A stretch of DNA of 64,000 bases from Chromatiaceae bacterium (lineage in GTDB: Bacteria; Pseudomonadota; Gammaproteobacteria; Chromatiales; Chromatiaceae), in contig CP037918.1 of assembly GCA_019356535.1 (NCBI GenBank), positions 62,001-126,000 on the forward strand, in the 5' to 3' direction. A program made the translations under genes and the position numbers. The notes beneath the pieces are model-generated. The model worked only from the letters and a program-made list of their open reading frames with translations, had not been told where the DNA came from and searched no databases. This document shows, piece by piece, positions 11,197 through 20,239 of the stretch. Numbering within the stretch: position 1 is the stretch's first letter; the number at the start of each line of letters is the position of its first letter.

Positions 11197-11547
11197 ATGC
11201 ACTTCAAACTGCTGGTCACGTTCATCGAGGACACTCGCACCGATGCAGTGATGGACGCGGCGCGGGAAAAGGGCGCCACCGGTGCGACGGTCATCACCAA
11301 TGCCCGGGGTGAGGGTCTGAAGGGCAGCAAGACCTTCTTCGGTTTGGATCTCGTAGCGCAGCGTGACGTGGTGCTGTTCCTGGTCGAGGAACATCTGGCA
11401 CGCGACATTCTGGAGACCATCGCCGAGGTGGGTCGTTTCGAATCCGAGCCAGGAACTGGCATCGCCTTCCAGGTCGATGTGGAGGATGCCGTGGGCATCA
11501 CCCGGCAGATCGCCCGCCTGCAACATGTCGTGGAGGAAGAGTTATGA
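11197..11547 (+). CDS. PII-like nitrogen-regulatory family protein
   Basis: The 116-residue protein has the PII ferredoxin-like pattern: MHFKLLVTFIEDTRTDAVMD at the start, a T-loop region GEGLKGSKTFFG (residues 37-50) and a nucleotide-contacting second half. The canonical uridylylated tyrosine and most T-loop residues of GlnB/GlnK are absent, so it is a PII-like rather than a true nitrogen-signalling PII. The ATG at 11197 follows GGAGGA by 6 bases. Its stop overlaps the start of the CBS gene by 4 bases. By analogy with GlnK-AmtB and SbtB-SbtA, it probably controls the DUF1538 membrane pair, perhaps by sensing adenine nucleotides; that is inference. Confidence 0.82.
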   Translation: MHFKLLVTFIEDTRTDAVMDAAREKGATGATVITNARGEGLKGSKTFFGLDLVAQRDVVLFLVEEHLARDILETIAEVGRFESEPGTGIAFQVDVEDAVGITRQIARLQHVVEEEL

Positions 11548-11957
11548 ACGAGCAACGCCGACTGGTGCGCGTGCGTGATGTCATGAAAGCTGACTTCGAT
11601 CTAGTTGATGGCATGGCGACGGTGGCCGAGGCGCTGCGTGACGCCCGCCATCCCGACACCAAGTGTCTGATCGTGCGCAAGCGTCATGCCGATGACGAGT
11701 ATGGCATCGTCCTGTACTCTGATATTGCCAAGCACGTGCTGGCACGTGATCGCGCCCCCGAGCGGGTGAATGTCTACGAGATCATGAGCAAACCCGTGCT
11801 GGGAGTATCACCGCAGATGGACATCCGCTATTGCGCACGTCTGTTCGAGAATTTTGGTATCCCGCGCGCGCCGGTGATCGAGCATGGTGAGGTGGTCGGT
11901 ATCGTGGGTTACACCGATATGGTGCTCGGCGGCATGCTGCCGCAGTTCGGCGACTGA
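11544..11957 (+). CDS. Tandem CBS-domain protein
   Basis: The 137-residue protein consists of two CBS motifs: DVMKADFDLVDGMATVAEALRDA with GIVLYSDIAKHVL, then EIMSKPVLGVSPQMDIRYCARLF with VVGIVGYTDMVLGG. Paired CBS domains bind adenosine nucleotides and often regulate transporters or enzymes. It is the fourth and last gene of the DUF1538-DUF1538-PII-like-CBS operon, overlapping the PII-like stop by 4 bases. It has no other domain, so it must act on a partner, most likely the membrane pair. It faces the AlgR-like gene, whose end is 7 bases away. Confidence 0.88.
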   Translation: MNEQRRLVRVRDVMKADFDLVDGMATVAEALRDARHPDTKCLIVRKRHADDEYGIVLYSDIAKHVLARDRAPERVNVYEIMSKPVLGVSPQMDIRYCARLFENFGIPRAPVIEHGEVVGIVGYTDMVLGGMLPQFGD

Positions 11958-11964
11958 ATGGGGG

Positions 11965-12687
11965 TCAGCCCCTGAGCAGGGCACGCACCCGCGGCAGGTG
12001 GCGGCGGCTGACCTCCAGCGATAATTCCAGCCCCTCGATGATCAACAGGGCGCGCCCGTCGGCCTCGCGGCGCAGCTCGCGCACCCGTGCCGGATCCACC
12101 AGGGCGTTGCGATGGATGCGCAGGAAACGCCCGGGAAACTGTTCTTCGATGGATTTCAGCGAGGCATCGCTGAGCGCTACCCCGTTGCGGTGATGGACCT
12201 CGACGTACTTGTGATCGGCCTTCAGACAGAGGATGTCGTGCAGGGGGATACGCCGGGTCACGCCGCGTTGGGTCACGCTCAGCCCGGGGGTGTTGTCAGC
12301 CTGTGCCAGGGCTTCGCGCTGGGAGCGGGTGAACACAGCCGCCTTGTCCAGCGCCGTGCGCAGGCGCGTTGCCCGTACCGGCTTGAGCAGGTAGTCGATG
12401 GCATTGGCCTCGAAGGCGGCCAGGGCGTGTTCGTCGAAGGCCGTGACGAAGATCACCGCCGGCGGCGCTTCCAGTTCCTGCATGGCCAACGCGGTGCGGA
12501 TGCCGTCCATGCCCGGCATGCGGATGTCGAGCAGTGCCACGTCGGGCCGGTGTTCACGCGCCAGCGCCAGGGCCGTCTGGCCGTCGGCGGCCTCGCCGGC
12601 CAGTTCGGCATCTGGGCGTACCTCGCGCAACAGCTCGCGCAGGCGTGCGCGTGCCGGTGCCTCGTCGTCGGCGATCAGCAGCTTCAT
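11965..12687 (-). CDS. LytTR-family response regulator (AlgR-like)
   Basis: The 240-residue regulator has a receiver domain (residues 1-115, phosphoacceptor aspartate in VALLDIRMPGMDG, switch lysine in YLLKPVRATRL) and a C-terminal LytTR DNA-binding domain (residues 140-238, with VEVHHRNGVALSDASLKSIEEQF and FLRIHRNALVD). It overlaps the start of the adjacent histidine kinase by 4 bases. Position beside argH matches the Pseudomonas argH-algZ-algR order, which supports an AlgR-type assignment. Here the hem genes lie about 10 kb away rather than directly downstream. Targets are unknown. Confidence 0.92.
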   Translation of the reverse strand: MKLLIADDEAPARARLRELLREVRPDAELAGEAADGQTALALAREHRPDVALLDIRMPGMDGIRTALAMQELEAPPAVIFVTAFDEHALAAFEANAIDYLLKPVRATRLRTALDKAAVFTRSQREALAQADNTPGLSVTQRGVTRRIPLHDILCLKADHKYVEVHHRNGVALSDASLKSIEEQFPGRFLRIHRNALVDPARVRELRREADGRALLIIEGLELSLEVSRRHLPRVRALLRG

Positions 12688-13709
12688 CCGGCGTCCTCCT
12701 GCACCGGGAGATGGATGCGTACCTGGTAGCGACCGTCCACTTCGCCGATGCGCATCCCGGCCTCGTCACCGTAGAAGGCGCGCAGGCGCTCGGCCACATT
12801 GCGCTGGGCCATGCGGTTGCCGTGCCGCTGGCTGTGCGCGCCCTCGGGGACGGTGTTGGCCACGCTGATGTTGAGCAGGCCGCGGCGCGCACGCACCGAC
12901 ACCAGGATTTCGCCGCCTTCGAGGGTCGGCTCGATGCCGTGATAGACCGCGTTCTCGAGCAGTGGCTGCAACAGCAGGGGGGGCATGTGCGCGTGCAAGG
13001 GCAGCGCGTCCGGCAGATCCCAGTGCACGCGCAGGCGCTCGCCCAGGCGCTGCGCCTCGATACGCAGGTAGCCGCGCGCCATTTCCAGCTCGTCGCCGAG
13101 GGTGGAGCGCCTGTCCCCATCGGCCAGGCTGGCGCGGAACAGGTCGGACAGGTCCTCGACCACCTGCTCGGCCAGCGCCGGGTCGGCGCGTGTGAGATTG
13201 GCAATGGTGTTCATGCTGTTGAACAGGAAGTGCGGGCGGATGCGTGCTTGCAGGGCGGCGGCCTGTGCCCGTGCCTCGGCCAGCTCGCGTTCCTGGTGAC
13301 AATGTAGTTCGTAAAGGTAGCGGAGGGCCACCGCGAGCACGATGGCGGCGATGGCCAGATGCTCGGCCAAGGTCACCGGATCGGGTGCCCAGTCGCCGTG
13401 CAGCAGGCGCCGAACCGCCAGGTGCACCAGCACCGTCAGTGCCAGCCCCAGTCCCCAGGCGTACAGCCCGGCAGCGGCATGGCCCAGGCGGTTGAGGCGT
13501 GGCCTGAGCAGGCACAGGCCGCCTGCCAGCATCAACGCGATCCACTGGATGTACAGCGAACGCTGGCTCAGGTGCTGCCAGAAGTCGTCGTGGAAGGCGG
13601 CCAGGGTGAGTACCAGCGCCAGCAGTTCGGCGGTGATCACCCAGGCGAACAGCAGGCGCACGTCGCAGAAATCGGGGAGGAAGCCGCTTTGTCGCTCTCG
13701 CTCGGCCAT
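12684..13709 (-). CDS. LytS/AlgZ-family sensor histidine kinase
   Basis: The 341-residue kinase has about four to five membrane helices in residues 15-150, then the His_kinase block RIRPHFLFNSMNTIANL holding the phosphorylated histidine, and an ATPase domain (LLLQPLLENAVYHGIE). The start at 13709 (MAERERQSG) was chosen because the open frame continues upstream only as an antisense shadow of argH. The stop overlaps the response-regulator start by 4 bases, so the pair is coupled. The gene diverges from argH with a 114-bp gap. The signal it senses is unknown; the short N-terminal region lacks a large periplasmic domain, so an intramembrane signal is likely. Confidence 0.9.
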   Translation of the reverse strand: MAERERQSGFLPDFCDVRLLFAWVITAELLALVLTLAAFHDDFWQHLSQRSLYIQWIALMLAGGLCLLRPRLNRLGHAAAGLYAWGLGLALTVLVHLAVRRLLHGDWAPDPVTLAEHLAIAAIVLAVALRYLYELHCHQERELAEARAQAAALQARIRPHFLFNSMNTIANLTRADPALAEQVVEDLSDLFRASLADGDRRSTLGDELEMARGYLRIEAQRLGERLRVHWDLPDALPLHAHMPPLLLQPLLENAVYHGIEPTLEGGEILVSVRARRGLLNISVANTVPEGAHSQRHGNRMAQRNVAERLRAFYGDEAGMRIGEVDGRYQVRIHLPVQEDAG

Positions 13710-13788
13710 GTCCGCAGTATAACCAGCCGTCAACGCCTGACATGTCCCGCCCGTCGGGTCCCGGCAACCGCTGTTCATGACAGCCGGG

Positions 13789-13794
13789 TATAAT
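13789..13794 (+). promoter_or_regulatory. Candidate -10 box of argH
   Basis: A perfect TATAAT lies 29 bases upstream of the argH start. No good -35 box is seen 16-18 bases further upstream, so activator dependence is possible. Confidence 0.45.
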
Positions 13795-13823
13795 CCTGGG
13801 GATTCCCACCCAACGGACTTCTC

Positions 13824-15215
13824 ATGAGCGACAAGAAACTCTGGGCCGGCCGCTTCAGCGAGCCCACCGATGCCTTCGTCGAGGCCTTTACTGCCTCGGT
13901 AGAATTCGATCAGCGTCTGGCCCCGCAGGACATCCGCGGTTCCATCGCGCACGCCACCATGCTGGCGCGCCAGGGCATTCTCAGCGAGGCCGAGCGCGAC
14001 GCCATCGTTACGGGCCTGGAGCGCATCCTCGTACGCATCGAGGCCGGCGAGTTCGAATGGTCGGTGGCGCGCGAGGACGTGCACATGAACATCGAGGCTG
14101 CGCTCACCGAGGCGATCGGTGAGGCCGGCAAGAAGCTGCACACCGGGCGCTCTCGCAACGACCAGGTGGCCACCGACATCCGTCTCTGGCTGCGCGAGGA
14201 GATCGCTGCCCTGCGCGCCGAACTCTCGCGCCTGCGCGGCAACCTGCTGGATCTCGCCGAGCGCGAGGCCGAGACCATACTGCCCGGCTTCACCCACCTG
14301 CAGACCGCGCAGCCGATCACCTTTGGCCATCACCTGATGGCCTGGTTCGAGATGCTCGAGCGTGACGACGGTCGGCTGGCCGACTGCGCGCGCCGTGCCA
14401 ACCGCTGTCCGCTGGGCGCCGCGGCGCTGGCCGGCACCACCTTCCCCATCGATCGCGATTACACCGCCGAACTGCTGGGCTTCGACGGGCCCTGCCGCAA
14501 CTCGCTGGACGCGGTCTCCGACCGCGACTTCGCTATCGAATTCGCGGCCGCCGCCAGCCTGCTGATAATGCACCTTTCGCGCATGAGCGAGGAGCTGATC
14601 GTCTGGTCCTCGGCGCAGTTCGGCTTCATCACCCTCTCGGATGCCTTCTGCACCGGCTCCTCGATCATGCCGCAGAAGAAGAACCCCGACGTGCCCGAGC
14701 TGATCCGTGGCAAGAGCGGTCGGGTGTTCGGTCACCTGATGGCGTTGCTCACCCTGATGAAGTCGCAGCCGCTGGCTTACAACAAGGACAACCAGGAGGA
14801 CAAGGAGCCGCTGTTCGACATCGCCGACAACCTGCGCGGCTCGCTGAAGGTGTTCGCCGACATGATCCCGGCGATCACCCCCAACCGCGAGCGCATGCGC
14901 GAGGCCGCCCTGCAGGGCTTCGCTACGGCCACTGACCTGGCCGACTATCTGGTGCGCCGCGGCCTGCCTTTCCGCGACGCCCACGAGGTGGTAGGTAAGG
15001 CGGTGGCGCACTGCGTGGAGTCCGGCTGCGATCTGGCCGAACTGTCGCTCGAGCAGTTGCAGGCGTTCAGCCCGTTGATTGGTGCCGATGTGTTCGAGGT
15101 GCTCACCCTCGAGGGCTCGGTGGCTGCGCGTGATCACGTTGGCGGCACGGCGCCTGCGCAGGTGCGGCAGGCGATTGCCGAGGCGCGCAAACGCCTTGCC
15201 GGCGAGACGGCCTGA
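13824..15215 (+). CDS. argH: Argininosuccinate lyase
   Basis: The 463-residue enzyme splits argininosuccinate into arginine and fumarate, the last step of arginine synthesis. The fumarase-superfamily signature [12 protein letters not shown] is present near residue 280, the region [13 protein letters not shown] near residue 108 and the catalytic histidine in [11 protein letters not shown]. The N-terminus [12 protein letters not shown] is typical. Length matches the family. It is transcribed away from the AlgZ-like kinase and abuts the convergent MazG-like gene directly, with no spacing between the two stops. Confidence 0.98.
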   Translation: MSDKKLWAGRFSEPTDAFVEAFTASVEFDQRLAPQDIRGSIAHATMLARQGILSEAERDAIVTGLERILVRIEAGEFEWSVAREDVHMNIEAALTEAIGEAGKKLHTGRSRNDQVATDIRLWLREEIAALRAELSRLRGNLLDLAEREAETILPGFTHLQTAQPITFGHHLMAWFEMLERDDGRLADCARRANRCPLGAAALAGTTFPIDRDYTAELLGFDGPCRNSLDAVSDRDFAIEFAAAASLLIMHLSRMSEELIVWSSAQFGFITLSDAFCTGSSIMPQKKNPDVPELIRGKSGRVFGHLMALLTLMKSQPLAYNKDNQEDKEPLFDIADNLRGSLKVFADMIPAITPNRERMREAALQGFATATDLADYLVRRGLPFRDAHEVVGKAVAHCVESGCDLAELSLEQLQAFSPLIGADVFEVLTLEGSVAARDHVGGTAPAQVRQAIAEARKRLAGETA

Positions 15216-15572
15216 TCAGTCGTACTCCTCGGCGCGGCGCGCATCCCCGCGCACCCGTTCGGCGGGGTAGCGCTGTTCATTGATTGCCACCTTGCGCCAG
15301 GCCGCGTCCATCAGGTCGATGTCCAGGCGCTCGGCCAGGCGCAGCAGGTAGATGAAGATGTCTGCCATCTCCAGGGCCACCGCTTCTTTCTTTTCTGCCG
15401 GCAGTGCGCGGCTCTGCGCCTCGGTCAGCCATTGAAAATGCTCGAGCAGCTCGCCGGCCTCGCCGGCCAGCGCCATGCTCAGGTTCTTGGGCGAATGAAA
15501 CTGTTCCCAGTCTCGTCGGCGCGCGAATTCGGCCAGGCGTTCGCTCAGCTTGGCGATGTCTTGTCTCGGCAT
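15216..15572 (-). CDS. MazG-like nucleotide pyrophosphohydrolase
   Basis: This 118-residue all-alpha protein matches the small MazG-related (iMazG / dCTPase-like) family that hydrolyses non-canonical or deoxynucleoside triphosphates to monophosphates. The magnesium-binding acidic pairs are visible: ALAGEAGELLEHF (EAGEL) and ALEMADIFIYLLRLAERL (the DxxxxLL helix). Typical family opening: LAEFARRRDWEQFHSPKNLSMAL. The stop is immediately next to the argH stop on the opposite strand. Substrate is not predictable from sequence. Confidence 0.9.
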   Translation of the reverse strand: MPRQDIAKLSERLAEFARRRDWEQFHSPKNLSMALAGEAGELLEHFQWLTEAQSRALPAEKKEAVALEMADIFIYLLRLAERLDIDLMDAAWRKVAINEQRYPAERVRGDARRAEEYD

Positions 15573-15766
15573 GGATGGCCCCCGGATGAGCTGTTGGATC
15601 TTGTTCCGTTCGGACGATCAGCCCGGCGGAAAGGCCCGCTGTGCTTGCAATATGAGAATATCGTAATAAACTGTTGTTTGATGCAGCACAACACGGGCCC
15701 GGCGGTGTGCAGTATAGACTGGGCCGACCGTCAGACATCAACCCGTTGAATAATTTGGAGACGAAC

Positions 15767-16303
15767 ATGAAGAAATTTGCCGCAGTGACCCTCGCTGCCC
15801 TGGCGTTGGCCGGCACCGCAAGCGCCAGCTGGTTCGGCAATAGCGACAAGTGGAGTGAGCCGGAGTGCTGGTACAACCCGGACTGCAACCCCTACGATCC
15901 GTGGGATCCGCGTTACTGGATGGAAGAGATGGACAACTTCTGGAACGACAGCAACGACGTGTACTACGGTCCCTATGGCCCGATGATGGGGCCTTACGGT
16001 CGTCCGCCCTTCGGTCCTCCCGGCTATGGTGTGCCGATGATGCCCTATGGTGCTCCCATGCCCTATGGCGCGCCCATGCCGCCGGCTCCGGCTCCTGCTG
16101 CCCCGCAGCAGGGTCGTCCCGCGACCCCGCCGCCGGCTCCGGGCTATCGTGGTCCGGCTCCCATGCCTTATGGCATGCCCTATGGCCCGCGCCCGCCCTA
16201 CATGGGCATGCAGCCGCCGCGCCGTCCGGCTCCCCAGGCGCAGCGTCAGCAGCCGCAGCCGCAGCCGCAACCCAAGCAGCCGGCTCAGGGGCAGGCCAAG
16301 TAA
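15767..16303 (+). CDS. Secreted Pro/Gly/Met/Tyr-rich protein resembling sulfur-globule proteins
   Basis: The 178-residue precursor has a clear signal peptide (MKKFAAVTLAALALAGTASA) then a mature part of very biased composition. The first mature segment is rich in Trp, Asp, Asn and Tyr (CWYNPDCNPYDPWDPRYWMEEM); then come repeats of the type PYGxPM/PPYG, and a Pro/Gln tail. This organisation and the DPWDPRYWMEEM-like motif resemble envelope proteins of periplasmic sulfur globules in purple and other sulfur bacteria, as I recall them. The start follows TTGGAG. A perfect terminator follows 23 bases after the stop, so it is monocistronic and probably well expressed. An alternative is a generic extracytoplasmic structural protein. 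Confidence 0.65.
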   Translation: MKKFAAVTLAALALAGTASASWFGNSDKWSEPECWYNPDCNPYDPWDPRYWMEEMDNFWNDSNDVYYGPYGPMMGPYGRPPFGPPGYGVPMMPYGAPMPYGAPMPPAPAPAAPQQGRPATPPPAPGYRGPAPMPYGMPYGPRPPYMGMQPPRRPAPQAQRQQPQPQPQPKQPAQGQAK

Positions 16304-16326
16304 GCTGGCCTGTTCGACCTGTTACG

Positions 16327-16356
16327 AAAAAGCCCGGCCGATCGGCCGGGCTTTTT
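16327..16356 (+). terminator. Rho-independent terminator after the sulfur-globule-like gene
   Basis: A perfect 30-base palindrome: a GC-rich core GCCCGGCC/GGCCGGGC flanked by five A on the left and five T on the right. It can end transcription in both directions, but only the plus-strand gene precedes it. Confidence 0.93.
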
Positions 16357-16428
16357 CATGCTGGCGCTCAAGAATCCGCCCTCTCCGCCGATGCCCGGGA
16401 TACCGGAAAACTCATCGGAGGAGCCATC

Positions 16429-17211
16429 ATGTCCGAACCCCAGGTCGCCGCCCCGGCGGCAACATCTGCCACTGCCTCCTGTATTGCCCTGCTGGACGCG
16501 AACGGTCGCATCGAGTGGGCTAGTCCCGGCCTGCACGAGCTGCTGGGCAGCAGTGTCGGTGAACTGGCGAGCGATTCGGCGGGGCAGCTCGCCGAGGATG
16601 GCGCCATCTTTGAGTGGCGCGATACCGCGGGGCGATCGCGCCGCCTGCGCGTCGAGCACATCCCCGTGGATGATCGCCGCCTGCTGGTGTTGCACGACCT
16701 GGCGGAGCTCGACGCCTTGCAGGCTCGCATCGAGGAGCTCGAGGCGCAGATCCGCGAGCTCAAGCTCACCGATGACCTCACCGGCCTGCCCAACCGCCGG
16801 GCCATCACCCAGGCACTGGACCTGCAGATCTCGCGCAGCCGGCGCTATGGCAATCCGCTCAGCCTGGTGCTGGTGGAGACGGGTATTGCCGAACAATCGT
16901 TGGAACTGCTGCGCGAGGTACAGGATGACCTGGTGCTGGCGATCTCGCACTTCTTGCGCGACCGTCTGCGCTGGGTGGACCAGATCGGGCGCTGGGAAGA
17001 CGATCGTTTCCTGCTGATCCTGCCGGAGACCGATCGCGAGCAGGCCGAACAGCTGGTCGCCAAGATCGACGAGGAGCTGGGTGGGCTGCAATTGCCCGCG
17101 TCGCTCGAGGGTTTGCGCCCGCAGTTGCGTTTCGGGCTGGCCTTCTGGAGCAAGGGTAACGACCGGCGGACTCTCACCGCGGCGGCCGAGCGCCAGCTGT
17201 CCGGTACCTGA
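16429..17211 (+). CDS. Degenerate GGDEF-domain protein
   Basis: The 260-residue protein has a PAS-like N-terminus (ASCIALLDANGRIEWASPGLHELLG, residues 15-90), a short coiled coil (ELDALQARIEELEAQIRELK) and a GGDEF-type domain starting at [14 protein letters not shown] near residue 113. The active-site loop reads RWEDDRFLLILPETD where diguanylate cyclases have R-Y-GGDEF, so the two glycines and the catalytic pattern are missing. It is probably a non-catalytic sensor or partner domain. The ATG at 16429 follows CGGAGGAG. The stop lies 10 bases before the class I adenylate cyclase, with which it should be cotranscribed. Confidence 0.85.
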   Translation: MSEPQVAAPAATSATASCIALLDANGRIEWASPGLHELLGSSVGELASDSAGQLAEDGAIFEWRDTAGRSRRLRVEHIPVDDRRLLVLHDLAELDALQARIEELEAQIRELKLTDDLTGLPNRRAITQALDLQISRSRRYGNPLSLVLVETGIAEQSLELLREVQDDLVLAISHFLRDRLRWVDQIGRWEDDRFLLILPETDREQAEQLVAKIDEELGGLQLPASLEGLRPQLRFGLAFWSKGNDRRTLTAAAERQLSGT

Positions 17212-17221
17212 ACCTGCGCCG

Positions 17222-19978
17222 ATGGCCGCGCCTGCGCCCACTACGCCGGAACGGCCCTCGCGCCGCGAGATTCGTCGTATCCTCTCGCGCCATGCCCGGG
17301 TGGCCGAGGAGCGCCTGCGACGTATCCATGCCTCGGTGACCCAGGAGCAGCGGCGTTTCCTGGTGCTGTTCCCCCTGCTGTTACACCTCAATCACCCGGC
17401 CCTGCCGGGTTACAACGGGGCGGACACCCCGGCCGGCATCGCCGGCTTTGAGCCCGACCGCGAGTCCCTGCTGCTGCTGCGCCGCCATGCGCGCAACCTG
17501 AAAGCCGAAGGGCGCCCCCGGCGGGTGCCGCCCATCCTCGCTCTGTACCTGATCGGCAGCTCCGGCACCTTGGGGCAGGACGCACAGAGCGATTACGATA
17601 TCTGGGTCTGTCACCACCCGGACCTGGATGCCCGGCAGATCGCGCTGCTGGAAGAGAAGGCCGCTTTGATCGAGGCTCACGCCGCGCGCCTGGGCCTGGA
17701 GATGCATCTGTTCGTGCTCGAGAGCCAGACGGTCCGCGACGGTCTGCACTCGCACCTGTCCGACGAGTCGAGCGGCAACACCCAGCATCTGCTGCTGCTC
17801 GAGGAGTTCTATCGCAGCGGCCTGCTGCTGGCTGGCCGCCCACCGCTGTGGTGGTTGGTGCCCCCCGAACACCTGCACGACTACCGCACCTGGTGCGATC
17901 AGCTGATAGGAAAGCGTCTCATCCGACGCGATGAATGGCTGGACTTCGGCGGCCTGGCGCGTATCGCTCCGGGGGAATTCTTCAGTGCCGCCCACTGGCA
18001 GTTGTTCAAGGGCATTCAGGCGCCGTACAAGTCGCTGCTCAAGCTGCTTTTGTTCGAGACCTATCTCGAACAATTTCCCGACATCCGCTGGCTGGCCGAG
18101 GAGGTACAGGCCCGATACCACGCCGACGACCCACCTGATGCAGAGGATGTGGATCCCTACCTGCTGATGATGCGGCGCATCGAGGCTCACCTTGCCGCAG
18201 CTGGCCAGGAGGAGCGCCTGGCCCTGGCGCGCCGTGCTTTCTACCTCAAGTGCGACGTGCGCCTCAGTCGTCCCGGCCGGCACTGGAAGCGCGACATCCT
18301 GCGCCGCCTCACGGACGAATGGGGCTGGGGGCAGGGCGAGTTGATCAATCTCGACAGCCACCGTGAATGGAAACTGCCCACGGTGATCGAAGAGCGTAAC
18401 CGGCTGGTTGGCGAGCTGTCACACAGTTATCGCCTGCTCACCGGCGTGGCGCGCTCGCAGCACGCCACCGAGCAGATCGACGTGCAGGAGCTGGTCCTGC
18501 TGGGGCGCAAGTTGTTCGCCGCGTTGGAGCGTCGGCCCGGCAAGATCGACTGCATCAATCCCGGTATTTCGGACGACCTGCGCGAGGCACGGATATGGCT
18601 GCGCCACGACGCCGCGCAGGACAGCTGGCGTGCCTACCTCGCCCCCCCCGAAAAAGGGGCTGCTCCGGTGCGTAGCGCGCGCGGCGTGGTGGAGCTGCTT
18701 ACCTGGCTGATCGCCAACGGCGTGATCGAGCGTGGCACCCACCTGGTCCTGCCGCTCGGACTTGACCCTGACCAAGGTCACCGTCGTCTGCTGCGCCTGT
18801 TGCAAGGTCGCTTCCCGTCCACGTGCAACGGTGATGCACCGCTGGACAATTTTCATCGCCCGGCGCGCGGCGTCCGTTCCCTGATCCTCGCCAATGTGCG
18901 ACTCGACAGTGAAACGCGCATGGATCGTCTGCTGGTCAGTCAGCGTGCAGACCCCTTGAGCTTCGGTGCAGCGCGGATGAATCTGATCCAGACCCTGGAC
19001 CATGTCTATACCAACAGCTGGGGCGAGCTCTACGTGGATCATCACCGCGGAGACGAAGGTGTTCTCGACCTGTTGTGTTCCCGCCAGGAACTGTTTGCCG
19101 ACAGCGACGAGCAGCCCGACTGCCAATGCGACACCCCCGGACACGGCGCCCTGATTGCCCGCCGTCTCGCCGGCCTGATCCGTGAGCTGCGCGAACATTT
19201 CCGGCGGCATGGGGAGCAGGCCCGCTACCTGTTGCAGATCGGCGAGGTCTACCACGTGATCGAACACCGGCATCATCAGTATTGCCATCACCCGGTGGGC
19301 GATCTTGCCGACCTGCGCGACTATCTGGCCGAGGACGGCGAGGTGTTCCGCCCCACGGCGCTGGACGAGACCGGTCTGCGTGACTCTCCCTTGCCGCTGC
19401 TCCTGCGCCTCAACCGGCCGGGCCAGGTGCAGATCGCCTACCAGGTGGAATCGTCGGGCATCCGCATGTATTTCATGGATGCCGGCGGCGCCATGCTGGA
19501 GCACTGGTTACCGGAAGCGAGTGAGCACCACTTCCTGGTCCAGCAACAGCGGTTCTTCGAGAGCCTGCTCGACCGGCAATTTGTCCCGGGGCGCGAGCAA
19601 GGGGCACAGGGGCCCGTTTTCCTGCGTATCCGACACGACGGCGGCGACTGGCAGGTGCAGCGCAGCCGTGCCATGCGGCCCGGCGTCGACCGCTGCACCG
19701 AACTGATTCTGAGCACTGGCCGACGGGGACCCTGGCAGGATGGCTTCAGCCTGCTTTCGGAAGGCCGCGAATTCAGTTCCGTCGCCCTCGGCGAGCGACT
19801 CTGGAGCGAGGTCGCGGCCTACCTGCTCGGTCTGCGTCGCGAGGGAAATCGTCACCCCTTCTATCTCACAGGTATGTTGCCCGGCGATAGCCTGCCCGGC
19901 GACACCCTCTCGCTTATCGACCTGGTCCGGTTCAAACTGCACGTGGAACGTCGCCTCTACCAGGCCATGAACGCGTGA
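17222..19978 (+). CDS. cyaA: Class I adenylate cyclase
   Basis: The 918-residue protein makes cAMP from ATP, usually feeding CRP. The class I nucleotidyltransferase motif GSSGTLGQDAQSDYDIW is at residues 110-126 (the E. coli form is GSTSSIGQSxxSDLDIW). Further class I blocks include FGGLARIAPGEFFSAAHWQLFKG, LLKLLLFETYLEQFP and FYLKCDVRLSRPG. The C-terminal half corresponds to the regulatory domain. It is longer than the E. coli enzyme (848). The start at 17222 has no obvious Shine-Dalgarno and probably relies on coupling to the GGDEF-like gene 10 bases upstream. Confidence 0.95.
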   Translation: MAAPAPTTPERPSRREIRRILSRHARVAEERLRRIHASVTQEQRRFLVLFPLLLHLNHPALPGYNGADTPAGIAGFEPDRESLLLLRRHARNLKAEGRPRRVPPILALYLIGSSGTLGQDAQSDYDIWVCHHPDLDARQIALLEEKAALIEAHAARLGLEMHLFVLESQTVRDGLHSHLSDESSGNTQHLLLLEEFYRSGLLLAGRPPLWWLVPPEHLHDYRTWCDQLIGKRLIRRDEWLDFGGLARIAPGEFFSAAHWQLFKGIQAPYKSLLKLLLFETYLEQFPDIRWLAEEVQARYHADDPPDAEDVDPYLLMMRRIEAHLAAAGQEERLALARRAFYLKCDVRLSRPGRHWKRDILRRLTDEWGWGQGELINLDSHREWKLPTVIEERNRLVGELSHSYRLLTGVARSQHATEQIDVQELVLLGRKLFAALERRPGKIDCINPGISDDLREARIWLRHDAAQDSWRAYLAPPEKGAAPVRSARGVVELLTWLIANGVIERGTHLVLPLGLDPDQGHRRLLRLLQGRFPSTCNGDAPLDNFHRPARGVRSLILANVRLDSETRMDRLLVSQRADPLSFGAARMNLIQTLDHVYTNSWGELYVDHHRGDEGVLDLLCSRQELFADSDEQPDCQCDTPGHGALIARRLAGLIRELREHFRRHGEQARYLLQIGEVYHVIEHRHHQYCHHPVGDLADLRDYLAEDGEVFRPTALDETGLRDSPLPLLLRLNRPGQVQIAYQVESSGIRMYFMDAGGAMLEHWLPEASEHHFLVQQQRFFESLLDRQFVPGREQGAQGPVFLRIRHDGGDWQVQRSRAMRPGVDRCTELILSTGRRGPWQDGFSLLSEGREFSSVALGERLWSEVAAYLLGLRREGNRHPFYLTGMLPGDSLPGDTLSLIDLVRFKLHVERRLYQAMNA

Positions 19979-20239
19979 GGCGTTCAGTGCGGTCGCGACC
20001 ACTTCCTGGAAGGGGGACGGTCCGTCGGACTGTTGCACACGTGAGAATGGCCGCGAGAGTCCAAACGTGCCCTCATCTTGCTTCCGAGCCCCTGCAAGCG
20101 AGAGCGGCAATTGACCGGAAATTCTTCGGGGCAAGGTGCCGGGAATCTTTTCCCGCCTAGCTTGTCAACCGAGCGAGACGGTGTACGTTGAGTTTGAGAG
20201 CAGAGAACCGTTTCCAATCCATAGCCACAGGAAGGACTG

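Noticed and set aside
13710..15137. Upstream extension of the AlgZ-like kinase frame across argH
   Set aside because: The residues are antisense argH sequence with unnatural composition. The kinase has a good start at 13709 with family-like content.
20105..20239. Possible promoter for the glycine-zipper lipoprotein
   Set aside because: TTGACC at 20111 and TTGTCA near 20163 lack good -10 partners. The CGGGAA/TTCCCG hairpin (20140-20155) has no T-run.
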